A DNA stretch of 34,221 nucleotides, from the NCBI GenBank assembly GCA_012270865.1, contig JAAXHL010000024.1:1-34221 (forward strand). The letters run 5' to 3'. The notes beneath the pieces were generated by a model. That model was given only the letters and a program-made list of their open reading frames with translations, did no database searches and was not told the origin of the DNA. This document shows positions 8,343-16,426 of the stretch, one piece after another. The translations under genes and the position numbers were made by a program. The stretch's first letter is position 1. Each line of letters starts with the position of its first letter. This DNA comes from Candidatus Poribacteria bacterium. GTDB lineage: Bacteria > Poribacteria > WGA-4E > WGA-3G.

Positions 8343-10393
8343 TGGAAACCAATTTTTGGGATGTTGTATCTCTGCTTGGAACTTTCTGTCTAATCGTGCT
8401 GCTGGGTATCGGTGGACAGGTAGAAATTTCATCAGCAGCTGCTGACGAAACACAGCGAGCCACGATAGAGAGGACAGAGAAAACACCTGCTTCAAAGAAC
8501 CGGAGCGTCGGTTCAGCGGATGCGAAGAATATCGTACGTAGCCTCATTATCAAGGGGAACAATTCGTTTTCGGAACAGCAAATTCGTGCGTTGATGCGGA
8601 CAGATGTATGGAGTGTATATGATGAAACTGTTCTTGAAGCGGATTTTAAAGCGATCACTGATTTTTATAAAAGGAACGGATACCGGTTCGCGCGTATCGT
8701 TGAAACACAACACTACGTCAAGCAATTCGAGGACGGTGTCTATCTCGGTATTGAGATAGATGAAGGCATTATCGGCAGCGTCACGGTGTCCGGCAATACA
8801 CAGACCAGAAAACATGTTGTGCTTCGCGAGCTTCTGTTTCAAGAAGGCGATGTCTATATAGAGGCGGATAAGTCAGAAAGCGAGCGTATTCTACGGCAGA
8901 AGGCTTATATCGGTTCGGCGAAGATTGAGCCGCACTGGAATGCGAAATCGGAATCGGTTACGGTTCACGTTACGATTACAGATTTGTGGTCCCTTAGAGG
9001 CGCGTTTGATCCGCTTCCGGCGATAAACCCGGAAGGCGGAAAGTTTCTTTTAGCAGCTGAAGATTTCAATTTGCTCGGTTCCGGTCATTTTATGCAGTTC
9101 CGATATGAAGGCGTGATAGAGGAAGATGAAGAGACGCAGCATTTCATACGTAGTAGATATCAAATACCGAGGCTTCTCAATTCACATTGGGGTTTCGATG
9201 GTGAATTTGCGCAACGTCTACAAGGCAACACATGGACTTCGTTTTTGGAGCGTCCACAATACACTTTTATCTTACAACGTCCACAATATACTTTGAAAAG
9301 CCGTTGGAGTGCGGCTCTTCTTATCTCTGAGCAGATTTATCGAGATCGGTGGTACGAGAGAGGTGCGAAAACAGACATCTTTGAGCAAAATCTACAGACA
9401 GTGCGCGGCGTTATAAACCGATATTTTGGGGATCGGCAGCGACAAAATTATGTAGGTCTCTGGGCAGAATCGATACGTTCGAGGAACGAACTTATTGAAA
9501 CTTTTGGCGAATCCGAGGCGGCACCTGTAGATAGAGACATCAAAAGTGTTGGTATCACTGTCGGACGGAAGCGCGTCGCTTACCACAAAACCCGATTTTT
9601 TACAAAAATGGGGCAAGAGGAAGATTTTGTTAGCGGTTCACAATACGCCTTCTCTATAGGATATGCCTCTCCATTATATGGCTCGGACCGGTCAGAATCT
9701 TACGCACGCCTTACCGGCGTATCAGGGTGGACGCGAGGCGATCACGTCCTGAGTAGAACGGTTATAGATTTCAGTACAAACTTCACAACACGCATTGAGC
9801 GTTCTAAGGTTAGACTTCAGACCTCATGGTATTACATAGATGTGTTCAATGCTGGCAACGACATCTATACAGTGGATAAAGGGTACCGTAGAAACGGATT
9901 TTTTGATTTTCATCAAACGGTTGTGGCACAATTTGTGACAGAGATGCAGTTCGGATGGAGTGGTGAAGACCAAGTTTACCTTGGGTCCGACACCGGTCTA
10001 CGCGGTTATGATTCGCAACAGTTCGACGGTGAAAAGATGATGCTTGCTCGGCTTGAAAGTCGAACGCTGTGTGGCGGTACGCTTTTCAGGAAAATTGATG
10101 ACGGTCTCAGTACGGTTGTTACGTTTATCCTTAAACCGTTCATCAAACACCCCGTTAAAGTCGGACTTGTTTTGAGTGCTACTGCCTTTGCAGATATCGG
10201 TTATATCTGGAACGGGCAACGCTCCTTTAATTTAGGCGATCCGAAATCGAGTGTTGGCTTCGGTTTACGAGGTAGTTTTTCTCGGGTAAGCGGTCCGAGC
10301 ATCTTTCGATTGGGATTGGCGTTTCCGCTGAATTTACCGTTCGCAACAGGTTTGGAGCCGCGTCTGTTTTACGGTTTTAATCAAACCTTCTAA
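8342..10393 (+). CDS. two-POTRA Omp85-family outer-membrane protein (BamA/TamA-like)
   Basis: A 683-residue protein. A hydrophobic N-terminal segment (about 5-25) serves as signal. POTRA 1 spans about 66-141 (SLIIKGNNSFSEQQIRALM...FYKRNGYRFARI...GIEIDEG) and POTRA 2 about 144-213 (GSVTVSGNTQTRKHVVLREL). A 16-strand-type barrel follows to a terminal Phe. The Omp85 signature LRGYDSQQFDGEKMM near residue 548 corresponds to the (V/L)RGY/F loop. BamA normally has five POTRAs, so this is a shorter relative: a TamA/FhaC-like insertase or two-partner secretion pore. Being locked in an operon with a transglutaminase and VWA protein suggests a dedicated client. The barrel carries a near-exact 27-base internal repeat (see the repeat entry). 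Confidence 0.85.
   Translation: METNFWDVVSLLGTFCLIVLLGIGGQVEISSAAADETQRATIERTEKTPASKNRSVGSADAKNIVRSLIIKGNNSFSEQQIRALMRTDVWSVYDETVLEADFKAITDFYKRNGYRFARIVETQHYVKQFEDGVYLGIEIDEGIIGSVTVSGNTQTRKHVVLRELLFQEGDVYIEADKSESERILRQKAYIGSAKIEPHWNAKSESVTVHVTITDLWSLRGAFDPLPAINPEGGKFLLAAEDFNLLGSGHFMQFRYEGVIEEDEETQHFIRSRYQIPRLLNSHWGFDGEFAQRLQGNTWTSFLERPQYTFILQRPQYTLKSRWSAALLISEQIYRDRWYERGAKTDIFEQNLQTVRGVINRYFGDRQRQNYVGLWAESIRSRNELIETFGESEAAPVDRDIKSVGITVGRKRVAYHKTRFFTKMGQEEDFVSGSQYAFSIGYASPLYGSDRSESYARLTGVSGWTRGDHVLSRTVIDFSTNFTTRIERSKVRLQTSWYYIDVFNAGNDIYTVDKGYRRNGFFDFHQTVVAQFVTEMQFGWSGEDQVYLGSDTGLRGYDSQQFDGEKMMLARLESRTLCGGTLFRKIDDGLSTVVTFILKPFIKHPVKVGLVLSATAFADIGYIWNGQRSFNLGDPKSSVGFGLRGSFSRVSGPSIFRLGLAFPLNLPFATGLEPRLFYGFNQTF
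9251..9294 (+). repeat. 27-base-periodic direct repeat inside the Omp85 barrel
   Basis: CGTCCACAATACACTTT at 9251-9267 recurs as CGTCCACAATATACTTT at 9278-9294, exactly 27 bases later. The encoded protein thus repeats RPQYT(F/L) with three residues between copies. It adds in-frame residues to one barrel segment, most likely by small local duplication. Confidence 0.6.
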
Positions 10394-10417
10394 GTCCTAT
10401 CAAGAAATGACCCTAAT

Positions 10418-12325
10418 ATGGACAAACCACGGCGCCTCTCAACCGAAAGCATCACATGGCGGGCGATTCTGTTAGGACTCCTGTCGCTTCCGCTGAATAT
10501 CTACCTCGTCGTTCAGACAGAGACTGTATGGACGACGCAGTACCCGACCACAATGGCGATTATCTTCAACGCCGTTTTTACGCTTTTCCTTGTCGCGATT
10601 ATCAACATTCCGCTGACACGCTACCTCCCAAAATGGCAACTCACGCAAGCAGAGATGCTAACGGTGTACCTCATGGTAACACTGGCATGCGTTGTGTGTG
10701 GACACGATCTTTTACAGGCGACGATGTGCGTCTTAGGACACGCTACGTGGTTCGCGACACCGGAGAACGAGTGGCAATCCCTCTTTTTCCGATATATTCC
10801 GGACTGGATCGCTGTGATGAATCGGCGTGCCTTAACCGGCTATTATGAAGGCACATCGAACCTCTTTGAGATAGCGCATATCCGGGCGTGGTTGCTGCCG
10901 GTATTTGCCTGGTTGGTGTTCTTTTCGGCACTTGCGTTCTCTATGATGATGCTTAGCGTCATTCTCCGTAAACAGTGGATTGAACACGAAAAACTGAGCT
11001 ATCCGATTATCTTACTCCCGTTTGAGATGACGAAAGGTACGAGTTTCTATCGGAATCGGCTGCTTTGGATAGGTTTCGGTGTCGGTTTTGGTCTCGATCT
11101 GATTAACGGTATCAGTTTCCTCTATCCTTATGTACCGAGCATCCCTATCCGACATGACATCGGGTTGCTGTTCACAGAAAAACCGCTGAGTGCTATCGGT
11201 TCAACACCTATTCATCTGAACCCTTACGCTATCGGTATCGGTTTCCTAATGCCGTTAGACCTGTCGCTCTCTTGTTGGCTGTTCTATCTCTTTTGGAAGG
11301 CGCAACTTGTCTTTGGTGCTATGACGGGGATGAACCAGACCCCGGGTTACCCGCACATTGATATGCAATCGCTGGGTGCGTATTTCGGACTCTGTTTCTT
11401 CGCGCTCTGGATAACACACAAGCACTTATGGCAGGTTATCCGTAATGTCTTGGGTTTACGAACGAACCTTGATACCGTAAATGAACCGATGGGGTATCGT
11501 GGTGCGTTTGTCGGGCTGCTGATGAGTGTTGCGGTCATCTTCGGATTTTGCCTGAAGGCGGGGATGTCGTGGTGGGGTGTGCTTGCGTTTTTCAGTATCC
11601 ACTTCATACTCGTTTTGGCGTTCACACGGATGCGCGCAGAACTCGGAACACCGACGCAAGATTTTTATCGTGCGGGTCCGGGTATTTTCTTGACTTCGAT
11701 TTTTGGATCCAGAAAGATTGGTGCGCCGACGTTGACAGGTTTCGCTTTCCTCTATGGGTTCACCCGTAATTACCGTTCGCAACCGATGCCGAATCAGTTA
11801 GAGGGGTTTAAACTCGCTGACAAAGGGCAAATCAATACACGTCAACTGCTTTGGGTGATGTGGGGTGCGACGGTTATCGGACTCCTCATCGGATTTATTG
11901 CGTTTTTACATGCGGGGTATCGGCACGGGAGTTTGGGAACATGGCGCGGACAGGAGGCGTTCAACGACTTGCAACGCTGGTTGACGCTTCCGAACGATAC
12001 AGACTGGCGACATCTCGGCTTTTTCGGATTCGGTATCTCCTTGACGCTTGCGACGCTTTTTATGCGTCTGCGGTTTATCTGGTGGCAGCTGCATCCGCTT
12101 GCTTATCCGCTGGCGGGTAACTGGAATTTCGGTAGGCTCTGGTTTCCTGTATTTCTGGCGTGGTTGATAAAGTCGATACTGATTCGGCATGGGGGTATTG
12201 GCGCGTACCGACGAACACTGCCTCTTTTCTTTGGGGCAATGCTCGGTGAGTTTGTGATGGGGAGTCTCTGGGCGATTTTAGGGTTGTTCCTCGGACAACG
12301 GATGTATTCGTTTAAGCACTGGTAA
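10418..12325 (+). CDS. DUF6785/DUF6784-like polytopic membrane protein
   Basis: A 635-residue protein with roughly 12-14 hydrophobic segments across its whole length and no soluble domain. It resembles the DUF6785/DUF6784 membrane proteins common in Poribacteria and Planctomycetes, which in topology recall oligopeptide-transporter (OPT) carriers. Visible landmarks are ITWRAILLGLL at the start, LTQAEMLTVYLMV near residue 75, KQWIEHEKLSYPIILLPFEM near 185 and RAELGTPTQDFY near 405. A transport role is inferred from topology only. It follows the Omp85 gene by 24 bases and closes the operon. Confidence 0.6.
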   Translation: MDKPRRLSTESITWRAILLGLLSLPLNIYLVVQTETVWTTQYPTTMAIIFNAVFTLFLVAIINIPLTRYLPKWQLTQAEMLTVYLMVTLACVVCGHDLLQATMCVLGHATWFATPENEWQSLFFRYIPDWIAVMNRRALTGYYEGTSNLFEIAHIRAWLLPVFAWLVFFSALAFSMMMLSVILRKQWIEHEKLSYPIILLPFEMTKGTSFYRNRLLWIGFGVGFGLDLINGISFLYPYVPSIPIRHDIGLLFTEKPLSAIGSTPIHLNPYAIGIGFLMPLDLSLSCWLFYLFWKAQLVFGAMTGMNQTPGYPHIDMQSLGAYFGLCFFALWITHKHLWQVIRNVLGLRTNLDTVNEPMGYRGAFVGLLMSVAVIFGFCLKAGMSWWGVLAFFSIHFILVLAFTRMRAELGTPTQDFYRAGPGIFLTSIFGSRKIGAPTLTGFAFLYGFTRNYRSQPMPNQLEGFKLADKGQINTRQLLWVMWGATVIGLLIGFIAFLHAGYRHGSLGTWRGQEAFNDLQRWLTLPNDTDWRHLGFFGFGISLTLATLFMRLRFIWWQLHPLAYPLAGNWNFGRLWFPVFLAWLIKSILIRHGGIGAYRRTLPLFFGAMLGEFVMGSLWAILGLFLGQRMYSFKHW

Positions 12326-12329
12326 AGGG

Positions 12330-12379
12330 AAGCGCAGCCTGTCTGGAAGGTTCTTAATGCTGTTCCAGACAGGTGCCGC
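12330..12379. terminator. bidirectional hairpin between convergent genes
   Basis: CCTGTCTGGAA (12338-12348) pairs with TTCCAGACAGG (12363-12373) around a 14-base loop, and the outer AAGCG/CGCTT (12330-12334 and 12376-12380) extends the stem across a small internal loop. It lies between the stop of the plus-strand operon and the stop of the minus-strand gene at 12380. There is no long T-run, so termination efficiency is uncertain. Confidence 0.6.
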
Positions 12380-12943
12380 TTACGAGTCGTTATTCTGCTG
12401 TTGTGTTCGGATTTCTTGGAGTATCTCGACAACAGTCTCCATCTGTCCTTCAAGTCTGGCGATACGCTGTTCGACGGGTGTGGTCGCTTCTGCCTCTTCG
12501 TCCTCGTCTGAGGTGACTTCGACGGTTTCGACAGTATCAGCATTCTGATCTTGCTCTTGCCCCTTCCACATATCTTTAACGAAGGACGGCATTGCTTGGC
12601 GCACCATCTCGGGGACATCTTTGAGTTCGTCACCGATGGTTTTCGTGACTTGAGCAAAGTCGAAGTCATCAACGCAGCCCTCTCTGACGTACGCTGAGAC
12701 TTGGTGGCATGCGAAACAGATGTCGCCGAAAGAGGCGTCCGTTTCGAGCGGTTCAAACAGTCCATCCGGTACAGCATTGAGCTCCGCGAGGAGGGTGAGA
12801 GCGTTGTTGAATTGCCGAGCGCACCGTTCGGCACCGTCTGAGAAATGGTCTGTAATTGCAGATGTTTCTACGATGCGCGCTGTGGTTTCAAGGAGCCGTA
12901 GAATTCTGCGGATTTCCTTTTGGGATTCGTGTTCGTTAGACAT
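12380..12943 (-). CDS. acidic hypothetical protein with C-terminal coiled coil
   Basis: A 187-residue protein I do not recognise. The N-terminal two thirds (1-120) are predicted helical. They contain CFACH at 76-80 and further cysteines at 41 and 90. A disordered acidic stretch follows (about 137-155, rich in Glu, Asp and Thr), then a coiled-coil tail (about 158-183, VEQRIARLEGQMETVVEILQEIR). There is no signal peptide or membrane segment, so it is cytoplasmic. A strong ribosome binding site (AAGGAG, 6 bases before the ATG) supports the start. It stands alone, convergent with the envelope operon. Confidence 0.65.
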   Translation of the reverse strand: MSNEHESQKEIRRILRLLETTARIVETSAITDHFSDGAERCARQFNNALTLLAELNAVPDGLFEPLETDASFGDICFACHQVSAYVREGCVDDFDFAQVTKTIGDELKDVPEMVRQAMPSFVKDMWKGQEQDQNADTVETVEVTSDEDEEAEATTPVEQRIARLEGQMETVVEILQEIRTQQQNNDS

Positions 12944-12963
12944 GATTGTCTCCTTTTTAGGTC

Positions 12964-13132
12964 GATTTATCTATATAGAGTCCGTTTAGATTGAAAAGGA
13001 TAGTACAAAATACGAATTGTGCTGTTCTTTCCACAAGTATGCCACAAATAAGCAGGAGAACGGAAAGTGAATGGCAATTTCCGAAACTGCCTATCGGATT
13101 TGTCTATATAGAGTCCGCTTGAACGAAAAGGA
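12964..13132. repeat. direct repeat pair, 36-37 bases, 133 bases apart
   Basis: Copy 1 is at 12964-13000 and copy 2 at 13097-13132. Both contain TCTATATAGAGTCCG followed by (T/C)TT and a GAAAAGGA ending, with only a few differences between them. Both lie in the region between the acidic orphan gene and the aminotransferase gene. They may be duplicated regulatory or promoter DNA (an AT-rich TATATA core is present in each), but no good -35 box is seen at proper spacing. Confidence 0.6.
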
Positions 13133-13177
13133 GAGTGAAAAAATTTAATAAAACTTGGGAATTACCGACACCCCGCT

Positions 13178-14392
13178 TCAGGCGGTTTCGGATTTTAATT
13201 CCCCGACGTTTCGACGGACCTTGATGACTGCTTTAATAATGTCTTCTATAGCCTCCTCGCTCGCCATGAGGACGTTTTGGCTGAGGGAGAGCCCTGTTTG
13301 ACATATTTTCTCGGTCTCCGGACAGTGTACATCGTCGTAATTGAGACCTTGACCGAATAGATTAGAGGCGAGAAATGAGGCGCGGTACATCGGCGTGGAA
13401 TACCAATATCCGATGGGTATGCCTTCGGCGCGCATGGCGCGGAGAAAGGTCTCACGTGAGATGCCTTCAAATTCTTCGGAATCAAAGAGTGCTTTATAAC
13501 CGTGGCATCCGCCGCGCGTCGCACGCGGGTCGAGTGGTGTGACTTTGATACCGGGAACCTCGCCGAACCAACCGTCCAACCATCGCATGTTCTTATGCCG
13601 GTAATTGGTCTCAGCTTCAAGTCGTGTTAGGCGAGAGAGCAGGAGTCCGGCTTGCCATTCTGTCATTCGGAAGTTGCCGCCGAAGGGTTCCGCGATACCG
13701 AATTCGGCATCGGGGAGTGTGCGTCCACAGTTGTGCAGTGCGTACGCCCGTTCATAGAGTTCCCTGTCGTTCATTAAGACGATACCACCTTCACCGGCAC
13801 AAAGGTTTTTCGAGGATTGAAAACTGAAGCACCCGAAATGCCCCCAACTGCCGACACCTTGTCCACGCCATTCTGCGCCGTGTGCTTGTGCGCAATCTTC
13901 GACGATCTTAAGGTCGTGTCGGTTCGCGATGTCAACGAGTGCATCCAAGTCTGTTGGATAACCTGCGATATGAACGGGTAGGATAACTTTCGTCCTTTCC
14001 GTTATTGCGGCTTCGACTTTGGAGGCATCTAATAGAAAACTGTCCGGTGCAGTATCGACAAAGACCGGCGTGGCGTGTGTCATCAGGATTGCGACGACTG
14101 TCGCTTGGAAGGTGTAAGCAGTGGTGATGACTTCATCGCCCGGACAAACGCCTGCTGCTTTTAAGGCTACATAGAGTGCTGTGGTGCCGCTATTGACGCA
14201 AACGCCGTAGTTCGCGCCTTGGAATTCGGCGAATTGTCGTGCGAATTCGGGGACTTTCGGTCCACCGACTCCCCATTGTCCGCTTTTGTAAATACTTTCA
14301 AACGCTTCGATATCGGCAGGATCCTGTGTGGGCCATGTCGGGAAACCGGCTGTTCGGACAGGTTCGCCGCCGTTTATTGCCAATGTTGCCAT
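13178..14392 (-). CDS. DegT/DnrJ/EryC1/StrS-family PLP aminotransferase
   Basis: A 404-residue PLP-dependent sugar-type aminotransferase or dehydratase. The PLP lysine is Lys195 in SFQSSKNLCAGEGG, with the cofactor-binding VEDCAQAHG (Asp166) and VNSGTTAL (67-74) loops before it. The length is typical of the family. The N-terminal LAINGGEPVR is characteristic of the AHBA-synthase/StsC-like subgroup, which includes L-glutamine:scyllo-inosose aminotransferases. The substrate cannot be set from sequence, and no nucleotide-sugar pathway genes sit next to it. It is 21 bases downstream of the DUF402 gene on the same strand. Confidence 0.85.
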   Translation of the reverse strand: MATLAINGGEPVRTAGFPTWPTQDPADIEAFESIYKSGQWGVGGPKVPEFARQFAEFQGANYGVCVNSGTTALYVALKAAGVCPGDEVITTAYTFQATVVAILMTHATPVFVDTAPDSFLLDASKVEAAITERTKVILPVHIAGYPTDLDALVDIANRHDLKIVEDCAQAHGAEWRGQGVGSWGHFGCFSFQSSKNLCAGEGGIVLMNDRELYERAYALHNCGRTLPDAEFGIAEPFGGNFRMTEWQAGLLLSRLTRLEAETNYRHKNMRWLDGWFGEVPGIKVTPLDPRATRGGCHGYKALFDSEEFEGISRETFLRAMRAEGIPIGYWYSTPMYRASFLASNLFGQGLNYDDVHCPETEKICQTGLSLSQNVLMASEEAIEDIIKAVIKVRRNVGELKSETA

Positions 14393-14413
14393 CTTGTTAT
14401 CCCCCTTCAGTGC

Positions 14414-14968
14414 TTAAGGCATCTCTTCTACATAATCCTGCAAATCCGTGAATTCCATTTTGTTCGTTACCGCTTGTACCTGACGTTCTAAACGTCCAGA
14501 TTCTACCTCAACAATCAACGTGCTTAGTACATCCCGTGCCGTTTTTTCTAACGTGGTGTTAATTGCGCCGCTTTGGATTGCCTCTTCAAATTCGTCTTCG
14601 TCCTGAATTTCGTAACTGCCGTCTGGATTTACCCAGAGGTCCAAGAACAGATCGGTTATCTCGAAACAGTCAAGTTCACCTGCTGTATTCATGCTCCGCT
14701 TGACGGGTTTCATAATATCGCAGTAGTAGCCGGTCCACTCGTTATTTAGATTGTAAACTTTGCCGACATCATACCAGAGTCCGGTAAACACAAACCAGAT
14801 TGCGGCGAAGTTGTCGGCTAAAACCGTCTTACCGTTTTGAACTATGGGTGAAGATGGTTTAACCCGCTGAGACGTGACTATAACATCATCGTCTAAATAA
14901 AGCAACTGCTGCTCAAAATGGTTCACTCGGTCCGGGAGTCTTTTATAGGTAAGTGTTACAGTCTCCAT
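14414..14968 (-). CDS. DUF402 (FomD-like) protein
   Basis: A 184-residue protein of the DUF402 family. It shows the conserved core WTGYYCDIMKP (78-88), ITDLFLDLWVNPDG (104-117) and the acidic DEDEFEEA (123-130) that forms a divalent-metal site. Characterised relatives are nucleotide-phosphate hydrolases such as FomD and Ntdp; which nucleotide this one cleaves is unknown. The cytoplasmic location fits. The ATG is preceded by AAGGA with 11 bases between, within a repeated leader (see the repeat at 14969-15127). It probably forms an operon with the downstream aminotransferase. Confidence 0.75.
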   Translation of the reverse strand: METVTLTYKRLPDRVNHFEQQLLYLDDDVIVTSQRVKPSSPIVQNGKTVLADNFAAIWFVFTGLWYDVGKVYNLNNEWTGYYCDIMKPVKRSMNTAGELDCFEITDLFLDLWVNPDGSYEIQDEDEFEEAIQSGAINTTLEKTARDVLSTLIVEVESGRLERQVQAVTNKMEFTDLQDYVEEMP

Positions 14969-15127
14969 TTTTTTAATTTTCCTTGCGGTTGGTTGAGGTG
15001 GATTGTGGATTGAGAGTCTCTCTCCCTATATCCGCTTATTTTTAATTTTCCTTGCGGTTCGTTTTTTTTAATTTTCCTTGCGGTTGGTTGAGGTGAATTG
15101 TGGGTTGAGAGTCTCTCTCCCTATATC
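14969..15127 (-). repeat. triplicated leader/RBS repeat upstream of the DUF402 gene
   Basis: A unit of about 64 bases is present twice (14969-15032 and 15064-15127, nearly identical), with a truncated third copy (15039-15062) between them. The core on the minus strand is AACCGCAAGGAAAATTA (plus-strand positions 14974-14990, 15043-15059 and 15069-15085), and the full copies end in GATATAGGGAGAGAGACTC. The copy nearest the gene provides its Shine-Dalgarno. A fourth core copy lies before the RACo-like gene at 18327-18343. Confidence 0.8.
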
Positions 15128-15194
15128 TGAAGATACACCCAAGCAAACCCTCCATTACATTACGGGCTTGCGGCTTTCGATGCTGCGCGTTCCC

Positions 15195-16241
15195 TCACTT
15201 TGAATTATCGGTTGTCTTTGCTGAACGATAGGACGCAATTGCCTCGCGGAAGGCTTTGATATGCTTTGGTGTCGTGCCGCAACAACCGCCTATTAGGTAA
15301 GCACCGGCTTCGATAAGTGCTGGGATATGGCTCGCCATCTCGTCAGGCATCTGTGTATAGACGGTATTATGGTTTTCATCAAGTTTCGGCATGCCTGCAT
15401 TCGGATATGCCATCATCCATTTTCCGTCGATCCGTCTTTCGGTAAGTGCGGCTTGCAGCTGCTGTGTGCCGGAAATCGCGTAAGGCATCCCAGTATGTTC
15501 GTCACGTCTGGATTCCGCGCCGCAGTTCACACCGACAATACTAACGGCATCTAACAGGGAACCGTTTTCCGACAATTCGCTGTTCGTGAGAATCTCAAGC
15601 AGATCAGCGGGAGAGTTTCCCCAATCTGTGCGGTAGATGACCTTTCCGGTGCGTCGCTCTTTTGTCCATTTGTACGTCAAATTCACGGCGATAGGGAGAC
15701 CTGTTTCACGTGCGACATCCACAGCGATCGCTGCCTCTTTCGCGGAGAACATCGTTTCGAGGCAGAGGAAATCGACACCTTCCTCTGCGAGGGTATGGAT
15801 AACTAATTTATGTGCCTCTCTGGCATCTGTGTTCGGTATCCCGAAAGTGGTATCGCCACTGTCTGCCTCAATTGCGCCGGGAGACGGTCCGACGGAGCCT
15901 GCGATATAGACATCTCTTTGGTTCCGTTCGACGGCGGCTTTTGCGTGTTGCACAGCGAGCCGTATGAGACGTTGCGCGTCCGAGGTGTCTTGTCCTGCCA
16001 TTTCTAAGTGGAGTGGCGATGCTACAAACGTATTTGTCCCGATCGCCTCAGCACCTGCACCGATATACTCGGAATGAATATCGACAACCTCGGCAGGATG
16101 TAGTTCATTGGCGAGTGCGCTGTTCGTGAGTTCTATATTGCGTGCGAAGAGTTGCGAACCGAATCCACCGTCGTAAAGGATGGGTTCATTAGATTTTAAT
16201 CGTTCCTGAAAGGATTTTTTAACTTTTGGGTTTTCGCTCAT
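15195..16241 (-). CDS. homocysteine S-methyltransferase-domain protein
   Basis: A 348-residue TIM-barrel protein matching the homocysteine S-methyltransferase (Pfam S-methyl_trans) domain as in BHMT and the N-terminal module of MetH. The three zinc cysteines are present: Cys240 in VGVNCG and Cys320-Cys321 in GGCCGT. DGGFGSQL (24-31) is the usual N-terminal barrel motif. It transfers a methyl group to homocysteine or a similar thiol in the cytoplasm. The RACo-like gene and corrinoid protein gene just upstream on the same strand suggest a split methionine-synthase-like or methyl-shuttling system. AAGGA precedes the ATG by about 7 bases. Confidence 0.85.
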   Translation of the reverse strand: MSENPKVKKSFQERLKSNEPILYDGGFGSQLFARNIELTNSALANELHPAEVVDIHSEYIGAGAEAIGTNTFVASPLHLEMAGQDTSDAQRLIRLAVQHAKAAVERNQRDVYIAGSVGPSPGAIEADSGDTTFGIPNTDAREAHKLVIHTLAEEGVDFLCLETMFSAKEAAIAVDVARETGLPIAVNLTYKWTKERRTGKVIYRTDWGNSPADLLEILTNSELSENGSLLDAVSIVGVNCGAESRRDEHTGMPYAISGTQQLQAALTERRIDGKWMMAYPNAGMPKLDENHNTVYTQMPDEMASHIPALIEAGAYLIGGCCGTTPKHIKAFREAIASYRSAKTTDNSK

Positions 16242-16342
16242 TTTTTTCCTTCGTCAAAAAAGGTTTGGATTCCCCTCACAGTTCCTACACAAATGCCATA
16301 CCTATCGGACTAAAGAGGCGTTTAGAGCATACACGGTTTGTG

Positions 16343-16426
16343 GTCAAGATTCGGCGCGGTTACAAACCGCGCCTACCTATTTGGTTCAAGATTCGGCGCG
16401 GTTACAAACCGCGCCTACCCATTTGG
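16343..16426. repeat. GTAGG-hairpin repeat, two tandem copies
   Basis: Two copies of CAAGATTCGGCGCGGTTAC... (16343-16384 and 16383-16426), each holding the stem GGCGCGGTT/AACCGCGCC around a 3-base loop. On the minus strand each reads GTAGGCGCGGTTTGTAACC, the GTAGG-plus-hairpin layout seen elsewhere in the window. The copy at 16383-16426 runs into the 3' end of the RACo-like gene and supplies its stop codon. Confidence 0.8.

Noticed and set aside
8071..8658. 195-residue minus-strand open frame
   Set aside because: It overlaps the well-supported VWA and Omp85 genes on the other strand and has no family motif; it is an antisense shadow.
12704..12718. CFACH as a cytochrome c heme site (CxxCH)
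   Set aside because: The protein has no signal peptide and would stay in the cytoplasm, where c-type heme attachment does not occur; a metal site or chance is more likely.
15013..15034. T7-like TATAGGGAGA start on the minus strand
   Set aside because: The upstream specificity region of a T7 promoter is absent and there are no phage genes; it is part of the leader repeat.
16343..16426. CRISPR-like repeats
   Set aside because: There are only two copies, almost overlapping, with hairpins and no spacers or cas genes.
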